DNA from: Bubalus kerabau
Lineage: Eukaryota; Chordata; Mammalia; Artiodactyla; Bovidae
Direction of reading: 5' to 3'
Assembly: GCF_029407905.1 (NCBI RefSeq)
Contig: NC_073643.1
Location: forward strand, 34,444,501 to 34,508,500
Length of the DNA: 64,000 nucleotides
The position numbers and the translations under genes were made by a program. The notes beneath the pieces were generated by a model that worked only from the letters and a program-made list of their open reading frames with translations, ran no database searches and was not told where the DNA came from. Of this stretch, positions 33,486-45,620 are shown piece by piece (positions within the stretch are counted from its first letter, which is position 1; each line of letters starts with the position of its first letter).

Positions 33486-34728
33486 ATTTATCTTTTTAAT
33501 TTTTGTTTCATATTGGAGTAACATGGACACACAATGTTGTGTTTCTTTTCAGTTTACATCAACCTGGTTCAGTTACACATATGCATGTATCAATTCTTCT
33601 TCAGATTCTTTGCCCATACATCTTACTGCAGTGTGTTGCGTGGAGTCCCGTCTGCTATACAGTAGGTCCTGGTTGATTTTCTAGTTGAAATATATTACTG
33701 TGTATACGTTAATTTCAATCTCCTAATTTATGCTTTCCTGCTACCCCATCTTGCCCCTTTGGCAACCGTTCGTTTTTTATGTCTGTGATTCTGTTTCTGT
33801 TTTGCAAATGAGTGCATGTGTATCGATTTTGAGGTTGCAGGCATCAGGGATACCATGGCCATTTTGTCAATCTCGGTCTGACTTCCTTCACTAAGGATGA
33901 TTATACCCAGATCTACCCAAGTTGCTGGAATAGGCATCGTTTTCATTCAGTTTTGTTCCTGAGGAATATTCCCCTGTATACATGTCCGGCCTCTTCTTTA
34001 TCTGTCCATCTCCGGATGGAGATTCTCATGCTTCCACCCCTTGGCTTTTCCCAGCGCTGCCGCAGTGAACATTTACGTGCGTGTGCCAGTTCCAGCTGTG
34101 GGTTTTGTTTCCATATGGGCCTAGGAGTGGTCATGTGGTACTTCTTTGGTTAGTTTATTAAGGAACCTCCGTACTGTTCTCCATCGTGGCTGTTACCAAT
34201 TTTCATTCCCAAAACGAGTGCATAGGAGGGTTCCCTTTTCTCCATGCTTTCTCTGGCATTTATTATTTGTAGATTTTTGATGTTGGTCATCCTGACTAGT
34301 GGCAGATGATACCTCGTTGTAGTTTTGATTTCAGTTCTGTAATAATGAGCCATGTGGAGCATCTTTTCGTGTGCTTAAAAAAAAAAAAAAAAAAAAGCTG
34401 TGTTAAATTTACCTCTTGAAATTGCCATGGTGAAAGTCCTCCATGTTTTGAATTCTTTTTCGATTACCTACCCCAGGACATTTCTTGAGAGCAGGTGTGC
34501 TTTACAGCCCCATAAACCTAGTAAATATGAAGTGCCAGAAACACTGGGTTTAAAGTTGTTAATACAGGAAATGTCCACAAGGCGGCAGCACTTCTCCATG
34601 CCCCACCCCGGTTCTTCTGGCAACCAGAGCCCTGGAGAAAAGTGTTCCTGGCTTGCAGATTAGAGAGGAGTGTGCCAGGGCTCAGGTCCCATATGTCTTC
34701 CCCCTTACCCTGCACCCCCCAGACACCG
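33485..34728 (+). repeat. composite tandem unit, left array copy 3 (truncated)
   Basis: Antisense L1 block 33485-34378, A-run 34378-34396, then GAAATTGCCATGG, GTTAATACAGGAAATG, the CTCF-like word and CAACCAGAGCCCTGGAG. Similarity to copy 2 stops near 34728 (TGCACCCCCCAGACACC). Confidence 0.7.
34575..34588 (+). promoter_or_regulatory. CTCF-like motif, forward
   Basis: CCACAAGGCGGCAG, identical to 30871-30884. It lies in left array copy 3. Confidence 0.35.
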
Positions 34729-35700
34729 GAATCACCGGCGTGGGCCGCGTGCACCTTCCTTTTAGGGCTGAGTCTCTACTGCTGCTGACACACTGGGGGC
34801 AGGGCTGATGCCCAGGCTGGCTGGTTGCGTGGGTTGGCCAGGACTGTTTATGGCACGTCCTGGGTATGAAACTGGTCCCTGGGACAACCGGCTGTGAGGC
34901 TTGATCACGACTCTTGTGAGAGTGCGGTTGTGCGGAGTTCCCCTTATGGGAGCTGGGTTGCAGGGGCACCTGGGCGCTGAGGTGGCCCACCAGGGAGGGG
35001 TGGATCTCCTTGGGAGGGACTGACCCCAGCGGGGCGGGGCACAGTGTTAGCGCGGTAGATGGGGCTGCAGAAATGCCGCACAGCGGCGCTGGGCCAGCTA
35101 GGTAAAAAGAGGGTTCAAGAAAATAGCCCCTGTCAGCGCTTCTGTCCCTGGAGGTGATACCAGAGGCTTGCCTCTCTGGTACTCGTCCTAAACGTGGTCC
35201 CTGAATTTCCTTCCCGTGTGACAGGGGCACTTTCCAAGCTGCTGCCTGTGTTCTGGGACTTGGAATAAGTGAGTTTGTGTGTGAATCCTTACAGAGCGGA
35301 GTGTCAGTTGTCTACGTTCCCCAGCTCTCCTCGCCCTGAGTACCGCTGGTTTTCAAGGCCGTTCTAAGGGCTCACCTTGCTGGTGCAGGACCCCTGGGCT
35401 GGGCCACCCGACGTGGGGCCCGTCCGCCGGCTCCTGGGCTGGGGGCTTCCCGGTCGTGACGTCCCTCCTGCCCCGGGTCCCACACCAGGGGTGTGGGTTC
35501 TGACTGCACCGTGCCCGTGCCCCTCCTACCTGTTTGGACTTGACATTTTCTTTATAGACTTACTTGCAGAAAGCCTGTTCTCCCAGCCTTCAGGTCATTC
35601 TCAGAAACAGTTGCTCTGTATCTGTTTGTGGTTTTGGTGTCTCCAGGGTAGGAGATGAACTCAAGTTCTTCCTACTCTGCCATTTTATCCAGACCAAACA
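34729..35700. other. GC-rich, CpG-containing intronic block, probably L1-derived or other old repeat
   Basis: A GC-rich stretch with many CpGs, including CACCGGCGTGGGCCGCG, CAGCGGGGCGGGGCACAG (Sp1-like) and GACGTGGGGCCCGTCCGCCG. It ends in CTACTCTGCCATTTTATCC, text I associate with widespread old ungulate/carnivore repeats (possibly an L1 untranslated region). Long unsupported ORFs (e.g. 182 codons antisense at 34682-35230) reflect base composition. Confidence 0.5.
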
Positions 35701-36029
35701 TGACCTCTGTAGATTTTACACGTCTACAGGAAGTCATGAATCATTACATAAACTGTGTTCATACTCTGTCTGGTTTGGGATATTTGAATATAAAAATCTT
35801 GTATGTCTAAATCATGTGTTACAATTCGGAAAGCACTTTTATTGGGGCCTACAAAGTACAGATAAGGTAGCAGTTCCCATTAGCATCTGTCTCTTAGTAA
35901 AGGAAATGCTAATCCCTTACCATAAACTAGCTTGTTTTACATTTGATATGTGGGAAAATCCTTTTTGGCCTCTACTCTCTGGGTAACTACATTTCTCTGT
36001 TTGGTCAATATATATACTTGTGTATTAAA
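35701..36029. other. TAFA4 intron, nothing recognised
   Basis: AT-rich, single-copy-looking. Confidence 0.4.
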
Positions 36030-36330
36030 ACAGGTCTGTAGAAAATGTGGTCGATCTTGGTATGAATGTGTATTACACAAACGGATATCCCAGTGGCCAT
36101 TTCTTAACTCAGTGTGCATTATTCCTGTTAGTACTATGTTGTAGAGATCTTTGTGTGCTGGTGCCTGTTGACCTGTTTTCTTTTTAATTGCTCCACAGCA
36201 TTCCTTCATATGGGCAGGTTGTAATTTGTTTAGCTGTTCTACTGAAAGGCATTTTGGTTCCGTCTGTGGCAAAGGGAACATGCTCACAGGCTACTTGAGT
36301 GCCTTGGTGGGGAGGATCAGTGAGTGGTGG
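36030..36330 (-). mobile_element. possible old L1M-type fragment, antisense
   Basis: GTAGAGATCTTTGTGTGCTG and CATATGGGCAGGTTGTAATTTG read like an antisense L1 3' region. Diverged. Confidence 0.35.
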
Positions 36331-38599
36331 AGACCGAGTGTCTGGTTTCAGAGCGGAATCTGCACAGTAGAGCTTTCTGTGACGATGCAAGTGTTCTTTC
36401 TGTATATCTCCATCTCTGAGTGGCATCATGTCCGTGTGTCCAGTACGATTGGGAGCCGCTAAGCATGTGCGCCTCCAGAGCACTCCAGATGCGCGAGTGT
36501 ATTTAAGTGGGAATGTGGGACCTGAAGCTTCTGTGTTGCAGGATAAGCTTTATGCCATTGTGTAAGCTTAGTGTAACATTTGGTGGCCAGGGCATCCCAA
36601 AACCCTGAGAGAGAGAGGATTGTGAGTCTTCATATCTGTGTCCCCTGCACGAGCACTGCCTGGCAAATAGTTGGTGTTGGGCTCAAATAGTCAGTGTTCA
36701 TGGGCTCAAAGTCACGGAGGCGGTGTTAGAAGTTGTACTTTAGACTCTAGTTAGGATGTATGTCTGTTCTCATATGTTTCTGATCTTCTGTTCCTTATTT
36801 GAATATGTTTTGAATCGGGCTTTTTAGCTTTACCTGCTTAATCTTTATCCCATAATAATTATGCAATATCATGCTGCTAACTGGCATGTGGGGAGACCTA
36901 GTGTCTGCTGATACCTTCCTTTTATCTTATTTGTCAATAAGGATAGGATCTAAAATATAAAATTTACTTGAATTTACATTTAAATTAAAGGCAAGAAGAG
37001 GGGCATTAATTTGGGTACAGACATTGGACTATCTTTATACGTTTTTGTTAATCCATACCACAGATACTTATCTAGTGTTTTTTGTGCTTTTCTGGGAAAT
37101 TACAGCTTTTAGTAGTTAAAAATAGCTCTTTTTTCCTCCCATCAAGCTTTTTTTTTATTATTATAATTAACTTATGAAATCCCCCTGAATTATTGAAATG
37201 TGTCTGTAATACACATTTGGGATTTGGGAGAAGGAATGAAGAATTATTTGATTGAAGCTGTGATTACTTGGATCCTGAAACAGAAACTATTTAGCTGTTA
37301 AGCATTCTTCCTTTTGCATCTTCTATGGGCATAGACAAGGCTGTTTTGTGGTAGGAACTGTATTCTACACATTTATCAAAATATAGCCCTATAGAGATAA
37401 TCCTGGATTGGTTTATGATAAAATGAGATAAATGTGTAGTACAATGAAGCTTAATTTATTTTGTCAAACTGAATGCTCTCTAAACATCAGGTTTATAAAA
37501 GCCTAATAAGACAAAAGCCTAGGACTAGAAGACAGTTACTTTTCAAAGGTTTTTTTTTCCCCTTTCTTTCAGTGATGTCCCAATGCCTTTTCTGAGATGT
37601 CAGACTTTGCTTAGTTAAGGATAAGAGTTACTTCATGTCCTGAAGATATCTTTTGTGAATTGTGGGTTGTGTGGTCAGATGTGGGGTCTGTCTTTAAGAT
37701 GTGAGTTCACAAGGTTTTGTTACTAGCTGTTTTCTCTGTGCTACCTGAGTGATGAAGCAGTTTTCTGAGTTTTTCTCAGTGTTGGTCAGCTAAGTGACAA
37801 TGAAGTATCCTTTACTGAAGCACTTTGAAAGTTGGAAGGATATGTGTGTGCATTTATCTAGTTTTAATTTAGCTCTTTTGTACCTGGCAAGTCCTAGATG
37901 CTGGAGGTCCTGTTTTCAACCCAGAGTTTGCTAATAATAAGCAAGATAGATAATTAAAGTCTAGTAAATGAAGGACTCTTAGACAAAGTAGAGAAGGGGT
38001 CAAGGGTGGTACCCATGAGGAGCCATGAGTCTGACTTTACTATGTAGGAGGGAGGGGCGTGTAGAGCACCTGAGAATGAGTGGGGCAGCCTTGGGAAGTG
38101 GAAGCAGCTCGTCTGGCTCAGAAATGGCAGAAGACAAATCTGGAGGTGTACACAGGGCCTTGATAGTAAAGGTCTGAGAGCAAATCACATTTTTGGACTT
38201 ACTGCCTGCCGTCTGGGAATTTGTATTCAAGGAGAGTGGATGAAGCAGATTCTGCCAATAAGAAAGGTAGGAAATGCTGTGAGCGAAGTTCATATCAAAT
38301 ATTTCTCAGAAGGAAAAATGTGCTCTCTGAATTTGACAGGTCAGATGGATTTCAGCATAGGTGTCGTGGTGAGCCCAGGATTTGTGTGTCTGTAGGGGAC
38401 AGAGAAACATGTAGATGTTAGACTTGTGGAATTACCTTCAGTGGGGGGAAAAAGGGAGACAAGGACTAGAGCTGACATATTTACTTAGAGTGAGTTGTAT
38501 TTTCACCCGGCAAAGCTTTGATGAGGTTTGATGAACCAGCAAAGCCTCTCATTCTGGGCTGAGGACATCTGGATCATGACTGTAGGTGACCAGAGACCA
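36331..38599. other. TAFA4 intron, nothing recognised
   Basis: More than 2 kb with no repeat or exon I can name. AT-rich, with T-runs near 37147 and 37550. Confidence 0.4.
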
Positions 38600-38790
38600 T
38601 TGTTGCTCAACTGCGGGAGGTTTTCTCAAGCTTGGAAACATGTCATAATGTCTGGAGATGCTTTTGTTCTTTATGCTGGGGGAGAGGGTCGTGCTGCTGA
38701 ATATCTTAACATGCATAGGCTGTACCCCTGAAGTGAAGAATTAGATGGCTCCAAATGTCAGGAGTGTCAAGGTTGAGAAGCCCCGCCTTT
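38600..38790 (+). mobile_element. hAT/Charlie-like DNA transposon fossil
   Basis: TGTTGCTCAACTGCGGGAGG, AATGTCTGGAGATGCTTTTG and AAGGTTGAGAAGCCCC follow an old mammalian element with CTCAA/TTGAG-type terminal repeats. The same family recurs at 47372. Confidence 0.55.
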
Positions 38791-41764
38791 GAGGTTTCTG
38801 CTGTGTGTGGATGTGCTTGTGCGAGGTGGCATTTAGAAGCATCTTAGATCACAGAGGAGGAGTGTGTATGTCTTCATCCACAGCCTCACTTTGTACTCTG
38901 TGGAAATAACAATACTGGGTCATAGGTGAAATGTGTGAACAAGTAAAAGATTGCTTAAAAAAAAAATCACAGTCCTCCCACTACTGCTTTTATGCATGTT
39001 ACCTGGGTCAGCTTCTAATGGCTTCCTTTCTTGAATACCAAGCATATCTATTGGCAAGGTTTTCCATATACCTTTCTTAAGTTAATCAGTGGCTTAATAT
39101 TTAAGGAACATGTCAGGTTCCTTGAAATAACACAGATAAGAGCAAAAGAGCTAAAGATGAAATACATCAAAACCTCTTCTTGTTTTGATGTTCTTGTGAC
39201 CGTTTCCATTTTCCAGAGGACACATATCCTGGGGAAGATGTTTCTTAAACATCTTCTGTCTGTAATGTCAGTGTAGAAACACACTTTTCTTTAGAAAAGC
39301 CTTAACTGTTTGTAAAAGCAATCAAAATAAATCAAGAAAGGAGAGACCAGCTATAGAGAAGTGAGCCTCTTAATCTTATTTGAAGGTGGGCTTAACTAAA
39401 TAATTATGTATTAAAGAAAACAGAGTACGTATTTAGAGTAATATTTATCTGGAACAAGGGCAAGAAACCAAAAACATCCATCTATTTTACACAACAGAGA
39501 GAGAAAGACAGTGCATCAGCTTTCCTTAGCTACTTAGCCACCTCGCCACACTGTCCCCCAAAGAGAACGTATAGGAAGTACTAGCCGCTCCCATAAAACG
39601 GGAGCATCATTGTCTTTTTAAAATTTCCTTTCCTGCATAAAACCAGAAATTTGTTACAGCTCGGCAGCTTGAAGATAGGGATATTTTGTGTTTTCCTAAG
39701 TCAGGAAGGCATGGGGCTTTTTAAAGAATTTCATTTTAAAAATAGAAGTGACAAGATAACTTTCTCATTTAAAATATATTATGGTACTTGGTAACAGGAA
39801 AAAAAAAATGTATTCCTCCTACAAACTTATTTTCCTGCAGAGACAAGACTCAGTTAAGTGGGCAGATGTTCTCAAGAGTTATTTTAATAGAATCCTATTT
39901 CTGAGTCCTTTGTCTCAGCTTACAGCCCTGCTCCGTGTGCACTCCGGGCTGACACTCGCAGGCTGTTAATCACTCTCTTCTCTGTTAGGTCAATCCCCCG
40001 CTTGGTTTTCACCTTCACTGTGCATTCCTTCCTCAATCCTTAACTCCTAAAGGAATGTGAAACTTGTATTTTGGCTACCCGGGCGGCTCTTACTATGTCT
40101 CTCTCTTCTGAAAGAACATTGGGGATTAAGTGTTTCACAAAAACCTTTATCCTGGATACAGTATGTGCTTATGGAAGCCCCTCCCTCCTTGCGTTCTATC
40201 AACTATGAACAGAGTTTCTTTTTTACAAGTAGCAGTGCTTTACAGTCCAGGACAGCTTTGCTAGTTTTAGGAGTCAGTGGTGAATCTGTCTTTAGAAATA
40301 TGCTCTGTGTTTTCTAATTAAATGACAGGATTGTGGTAAGTGATTTCATAAGGCATCAATATATGCTTATTTATTAAAATACACTTCAATCTTTAAACAA
40401 AACCAGGCAATTCAGTTAGGAATTGGCCTATTTGTCTGTGATGAATGCCTGAATCCATCATCTTTCCCCAAGATCCGTTTCTAGATTTCTCATCAGCATT
40501 GTCTTGGATCCCCATGGTCCAGTGAGGAGATACCAGCACTTCTCTGCTCTGAAGGTGAGATAATTGGATTTCATCCATTTCCTCGGCAGGGAGTTTATGC
40601 CCAGACTTCTCACCTCACTCCACCTCAGCTGGTCTTTTCTCTCATCTTCTGGGGACACAGGTTTCCTGGCTGAGGGCACTACCTTGGTCACAAGCTTCCC
40701 AGAGCTTCCTAGAGCTGAGAGAACCAAGTGTTCACCTGCCCCTGAATGTCCATTGCCTCCTTGCTGACCCCTCACTTCAGCCACATGTCTCCTGCTCGCC
40801 CTTCGCTGTCCCTCTTTCCTTCACTTGGATCTCTAGGCACCTGTCAGAGCTGCTTTCGAATCATCTGTGTAGCTCTGATACCTGCCAGGAGTACACAGGT
40901 CTCCACTGCTGAGTGGAAGAAAGTTTGTCTATGGAACAGTTGTAAAGATTTTTCTGGACAGTATTTCATTTTCAATTTTAACTCTGTGTAAATATAATGA
41001 AGTCTGTCAACATTTATATAACTTTTCTGTCCTGGAGATGGTAGTTTAAATTGAAGGTTAGAAACCCCTCATCTTTGTACCTACTTGGGACCAGACTAAG
41101 GCATTCAGAAAATAAGGAATGACTAGTCAGCACTATGCATATGGTCAACTCTGCATAGCACTTACTCATCTAAACTATTACTTAAACTCTGGTGTAAGCA
41201 GAAAGATTGATGGATGCAGAGTCTAGATTCAGATACTGCTCATGGTGTGGAAAGCTCTGGTGTTTGGTCTGGAACCATCTGCCTCCTTTTCTTGTTTCTG
41301 AAGGTTCTGGGGACAATTCACAAGAGGAACAGTACATAAAAGTGCTTTCAAAATGACACTGCTCTGTACAATTTTAAGGTGAAACTGTTGTGATATTGGG
41401 GGCTGAAAAAAATACAACTTTCCTACACTTGACCCCATCCATCGAGTTCAGTCTCTGACACAATAAATAACCCATTTAGCGCTATGCCTTTCTCAGTGTT
41501 GGCACCTTCTGATTTCAGTAGCAGCTGGTTATTCTAGATCACAGATCTGCCTTACTCAGGCACTGCTCTTGGTTTGGAGGGGACTCACTGGGTAACACCT
41601 CAGTGTTGGGTCAGAACCTGGAATGGTGGCTGCATGCAGAGAAGGAACAGTAAGTCGTCACTTCCGCCGGTAATGGAACCCTTCTGTCCCCTTGTCATGC
41701 CGCGTTGCGTTTGCTGCCTCCAGTAGGGCCTCTGCTGGGGAGGAGGTAGGTACTCAGTGTTGCA
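38791..41764. other. TAFA4 intron, nothing recognised
   Basis: About 3 kb without repeats I can name, the longest such stretch in this intron. ORFs are short and unsupported. Confidence 0.4.
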
Positions 41765-41935
41765 CTCGGGCACCTCTGTTCAAATGCCATTTGGCTATTT
41801 GCAAAAACTGTGACTTTGGGCAGGTTGCTTAATACCACTGGACCTCAGTTTTCTCTCCTGTATAAAACACAGGAAAAAAATAACCACTGTTAACCTTAGA
41901 GTTGTAATGAATTTGAAATTACTAAGTGTCCTCCC
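41765..41935 (+). mobile_element. MIR SINE
   Basis: TGACTTTGGGCAGGTTGCTT, ACCTCAGTTTTCTCTCCTGT and AGAGTTGTAATGAATTTG match the MIR core and 3' part. Confidence 0.8.
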
Positions 41936-41985
41936 TTCATTTTTAAGGTGTCCTGCATTCATGAGAAAGTAACTGTTAGAATTTA

Positions 41986-42388
41986 GTCATGCCTCATTTT
42001 ATTGTACTTCACAGATCCTGCGTTTTGACAAATTGAAGGTTTGAGGCAACCCCGCATTGAGTGAGCCTATCAGCACCATTTTTCCAACCGCCTTTGCTCA
42101 CTTTGTGTCACAGTTTGGCAATTTGTGAAACACTTCAGATCCTCTATCAGCGAAAAGAATATGACTCACTAAAGGCTCAGATGATGGTTAGCAATTTTGA
42201 GCAGTAAAATATTTTTTTAATCATGGTATATATACATTGAGGGTTTGCTTTTTTAAAATAGATACAGTGCGATTGCACCCTTAATAGACTGCAGGGTAGT
42301 GTAAACCTGGCTTTTATATGCACTGCGAAGTCATAACGTTGTGTCACTTACTTTATGGTGGTGGTCCGGATTCCTCCAAGGTAGGCTT
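41986..42388 (+). mobile_element. Tigger1-type DNA transposon derivative
   Basis: GTCATGCCTCATTTTATTGT start, TTTGACAAATTGAAGGTTTG, TTTCCAACCGCCTTTGCTCA, GGCTCAGATGATGGTTAGCA, CTTAATAGACTGCAGGGTAG and TTTATATGCACTGCGAAG follow the two ends of Tigger1 with the transposase deleted. Confidence 0.85.
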
Positions 42389-43004
42389 GTGTAATGCCTG
42401 CTTTTTCTTGAACTTGACTTTCAGAGTTCTGAGGCAGTGGTAGAATCCATTGGGGTATTTTTTAAAAAAGCAACCTGTTACTATTTAAACAACAACGAAA
42501 GGTTAATCTACTTCCACCCCCAATCCACACACACTACCCGCAGCTTTGGAGCTTGGTCCTCTACCAGCCCACTGCGTGGGGTCCCCTTAAAAAACCTATC
42601 ACAATCTTTTTTGTCCTTTGAAATCTATGGGAATAACTAGTCACGCTGATGGTTTTTTCCTTAATTTCTCATCTTTACCTGCAAACTCAGAGAACTGGGG
42701 TGCTCGTTTCTGATTCATGGGCTTGCAGCATGAATCACTGTATTGGCAGACTGCCGTGGGGACGGGGAGGTGAAGGGCAGTCGCAGGTAAGCCAGCTAAC
42801 TGGTCGAGAATGTGGGCTTGCGAAGGGGCGCCAGTGCTCCCCCTCCTAACTTGGCGCCCAGTTGACTCACCTAGCTGGGGCGGCATGGAGAGATGAGCAC
42901 CTTCTGGGATGAAAATATCGTCTGTTCTGTCTTGACACTCTGTTGTCAACAGCACTCACACCTGCGGTATCAGCGTCCACCACTGTCACCTGCAGCCAGA
43001 CGGA

Positions 43005-43205
43005 GACACAGTAACAGCTGATATTTCCTGACAACACAGTGACTGGTGCAAAGTCAGCCAGGGCTTTTACATGGATCGGCTGTATCCCCTTGCCATCCTT
43101 TGGGGGGGGCTCTATTTTCCCCCCATTGTACAGGTGAAGAAACCGAAGCCGAGCGTAAAACAGCTCGTCCGAGCTCCTTTAAAGAAGGCCGCACAGTCTG
43201 AGGTC
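43005..43205 (-). mobile_element. MIR SINE, antisense
   Basis: CAGGGCTTTTACATGGATC, CCCCCATTGTACAGGTGAAG and AAACCGAAGCCGAG follow the reversed MIR. A G8 run and C6 run (43102-43124) sit inside. Confidence 0.6.
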
Positions 43206-43411
43206 TTACTACCTACATCGTAATGTTAGCCAACTGCATAAAAAAGAAATGGTGTTTTTCTGTTAGGTATATGGGTGGTTGGATTCCTTCCTTATGGTGA
43301 CATCTATACGCAGTCTTGGAAGCCAGTGTACTAACCTGCATTGAGCTTTATGTTGCCTGGATTTGGAGGGAAGAAACCGCGTCACAAATGTTACGTGCCT
43401 TTGTCTTCCAG

Positions 43412-43536
43412 CTTCCATCGTGATTCAGAAATGGTGGTGTCACATGGATCCTTGTTTGGAAGGAGAGGACTGCCGAGTGCTGCCCGATTACTCAGGTTGG
43501 TCCTGTAGCAGTGGCAACAAAGTCAAAACTACCAAG
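43412..43536 (+). CDS. TAFA4: TAFA4 coding exon, second half of mature cysteine-rich domain
   Basis: This 125-base exon completes the split alanine codon from the previous exon (G + CT) and then encodes 41 codons, beginning SIVIQKWWCHMDPCLEGEDC and ending GNKVKTTK. It supplies the last four conserved cysteines (WWC, PC, DC and WSC) and the WSCSSG motif shared across the family. The acceptor is TTTGTCTTCCAG ending at 43411. The exon ends after a complete AAG codon (phase 0) at 43536, where the genomic sequence continues GCAAGTAT, so the donor is GC rather than GT. An Asp in HMDPCL and an Arg in EDCRVL appear to be conservative differences from the human protein as I remember it. It lies 21.6 kb downstream of the preceding exon, which is normal for this large gene. 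Confidence 0.96.
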
Positions 43537-43542
43537 GCAAGT
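43537..43542 (+). promoter_or_regulatory. non-canonical GC splice donor of TAFA4 second visible intron
   Basis: The exon/intron junction reads AAG|GCAAGT, matching the strong consensus of GC-AG introns (AG|GCAAGT). It is the only donor here that preserves the VTR ending. A GT dinucleotide lies four bases downstream (GCAA|GTATAG) and would shift the frame. Confidence 0.75.
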
Positions 43543-43959
43543 ATAGACAGAGCACAGCTGTACTCGACGGCTTCCGCATCCTGTAACCTGCCCCTTTCAT
43601 TCCATCCTGCCGCCAAGAGGGAGGGTAATGTTACGTTGGTAAAGTACGTGGGCAATGCCCCTCTATGACTCGGGCCCTGTGAAAAGCACGTTTCTCAGCA
43701 TCACCCTCCATTTCAGATTTATGGAGTCATGACTGGTGGAGGGATGCCTTATCTGAAGCAGGGCTACTGAATTCATTTCAGCTCCTTCACGGGCCGATTT
43801 AAAGTAAAGGTTTCAGAGTTGACAGTCCCGTGCATCAAACCAGCGTGGCCAGACCCCACATCCTGGTGACTCACTGAAATAGAATACCTGCCACCTTGGA
43901 GGAGATTTAGTCTGGCTGAATTGGCTGAAGACTCCAATTCAAGCCTTGTAAGTCGTGTT

Positions 43960-44660
43960 TCCTGCCCATTCATCCTCGTTCTAGTTGTGTCTCTGAAACA
44001 CTCCATTTTCTACCCAGTTCTCGAGCCAGAAACTGAACTTCTTTCTCCTCTCCTGCTGTCCACGCTCTTGTTTTGTCTTAGGGACTGGTACTCCCACACC
44101 CCGCCCCTTCTCTGCATCACCATAGTTACCATCCCCGGGTGGTCTCCGCCGTGTCTGGATGACCAAGGTTGCTTCCTCATATCCACTCTTGCTTCCCTTC
44201 CTGCCTGTTCTCTATAGAATGGAGTCATTTTTGTGAATTGCGGATCTGCTAAGCTAGTCCACCCCCAAATCTCTGAGTGGCTTCTCTGTGCTCCTTAGCT
44301 CACCTCTGCTTGTGTGGCCCTCACTAAATAACTCTGCAGAGCACCTACCTTTGTTCTTTCTGCTCCAACCATCTCGGCCTCGGTTAGTCCTCCTCCTATG
44401 GTGCTTTGCCAGCTGCAAAGGAATGCGCTGCCATTCTTCTCTAGAAAGAAACCATTATTCAGGGAATCCTTCACGGATAGGAGGCACATCCCTGTATCTC
44501 TGAGTGTATCATGTAAAACGCACTCAGCTCGCACGCATTGCTCCACTTACTTGCTTCATTCTGCCAGCTTCCTGTCTGGGAGCAGAGCAGTGACGTTAGG
44601 GCCCCTTGCTGGGTCGCTCACCCAGTAGTCCCAGAGCTGGATGAATATCTCCACACTGTT
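43960..44660 (+). mobile_element. possible ancient L2 LINE remnant
   Basis: Pyrimidine-rich, strongly diverged sequence with L2-like stretches (CTTCTCTAGAAAGAAACCAT, GCTCCACTTACTTGCTTC). Uncertain. Confidence 0.3.
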
Positions 44661-45271
44661 TCTTGTACAAAAATTAATACAACAGGTCAGTCTAGGATTC
44701 TAATGAGCTACACACACTGGAATGGAATGACTGCTTAGTCCTGGTTGCTGTGTCAGCTTTGGCCCCCCGAGGAGGAAAAATATCCCTTGAATGGTTTCTC
44801 ACCTTGCTTACCTTTCCCCCTTTATGAGTGTTTTGAATTACTCAAGTTCTCAGTCATCTTCAGCCACTGAGGGCAAGAACAGGTGAGTTAGTTCTCCTAT
44901 GTATGCACATGAGGTATTATAATAAACAAGATCTTATAAATATTTAAACAAGTCATTAATAAAAGATTAAGTCTAAAACATACTATTGTAAAACAAGATT
45001 TAAAAATAAACTTTACATGTAAATTTTAGCTGATATTTATTACATCTTAGATTAATAGTCTAGTATGTTGTCTGATTTATTCTTTATAATGTAGGTAAAA
45101 TAATTCCAAAATCAAGACCATTTTAACATTAATTGCAATTATCAACTAAGCTGTCCTTGTTAGTGATATCATGATCACTAGGTTAAATGACCTGATCTAT
45201 GCTTCTTTATCCAGGGCAGTAGAAGTTCATGGAGGTTATTGGTAGAGGAAGGAAGTTAATACTGCCACCAT
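44661..45271. other. TAFA4 intron, nothing recognised
   Basis: AT-rich, no exon or repeat assigned. Confidence 0.4.
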
Positions 45272-45620
45272 TTAAAAAAATTGGAGTGTAATTGCTTTAC
45301 AGTGTTATTTTTTGCTATACAATTAAGTGAATCAGCCATATGGATGCATCTGTCACCTCTTTCCCGTCCCCCACCCATGTAGGTCATCGCAGAGCACCAA
45401 GCTGAGCTCCCTTTGTCATACAGCAGCTTTCTACTAGCTGTCTATTTTACACATGGAAGTGAATATATTGGAGAAGGCAATGGTACTCCACTCCAGTGTT
45501 CTTGCCTGGAGAGTCCCAGGGACGGGGGAGCCTGGTGGGCTGCTGTCTATGGGGTTGCACAGAGTTGGACACGACTGAAGCGACTTAGCAGTGAATATAT
45601 GTTATACCCTAAGAAAACCA
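45272..45620 (-). mobile_element. L1 3' end, antisense, carrying a BovA insertion
   Basis: ATTGGAGTGTAATTGCTTTAC, CAATTAAGTGAATCAGCCAT and AGAGCACCAAGCTGAGCTCC are the reversed 3' end of artiodactyl L1. A BovA monomer sits at 45469-45589. Confidence 0.85.
45469..45589 (+). mobile_element. BovA monomer SINE, TSD AGTGAATATAT
   Basis: Single monomer (GGAGAAGGCAATGGTACTCC to CGACTGAAGCGACTTAGC). An 11-bp TSD lies at 45458-45468 and 45590-45600. Confidence 0.93.

Noticed and set aside
34682..35230. 182-codon antisense ORF in GC-rich DNA
   Set aside because: No recognisable domain. The stop-poor frame is explained by GC content, and the sequence spans the edge of a tandem repeat unit.
43102..43124. 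G8...C6 hairpin as a regulatory structure near the exon
   Set aside because: It lies inside an antisense MIR and can arise from simple homopolymer expansion. No further support.
43363..43668. Whole 101-codon ORF as a single-exon gene
   Set aside because: Only 43412-43536 is conserved TAFA4 exon. The rest is read-through into introns.
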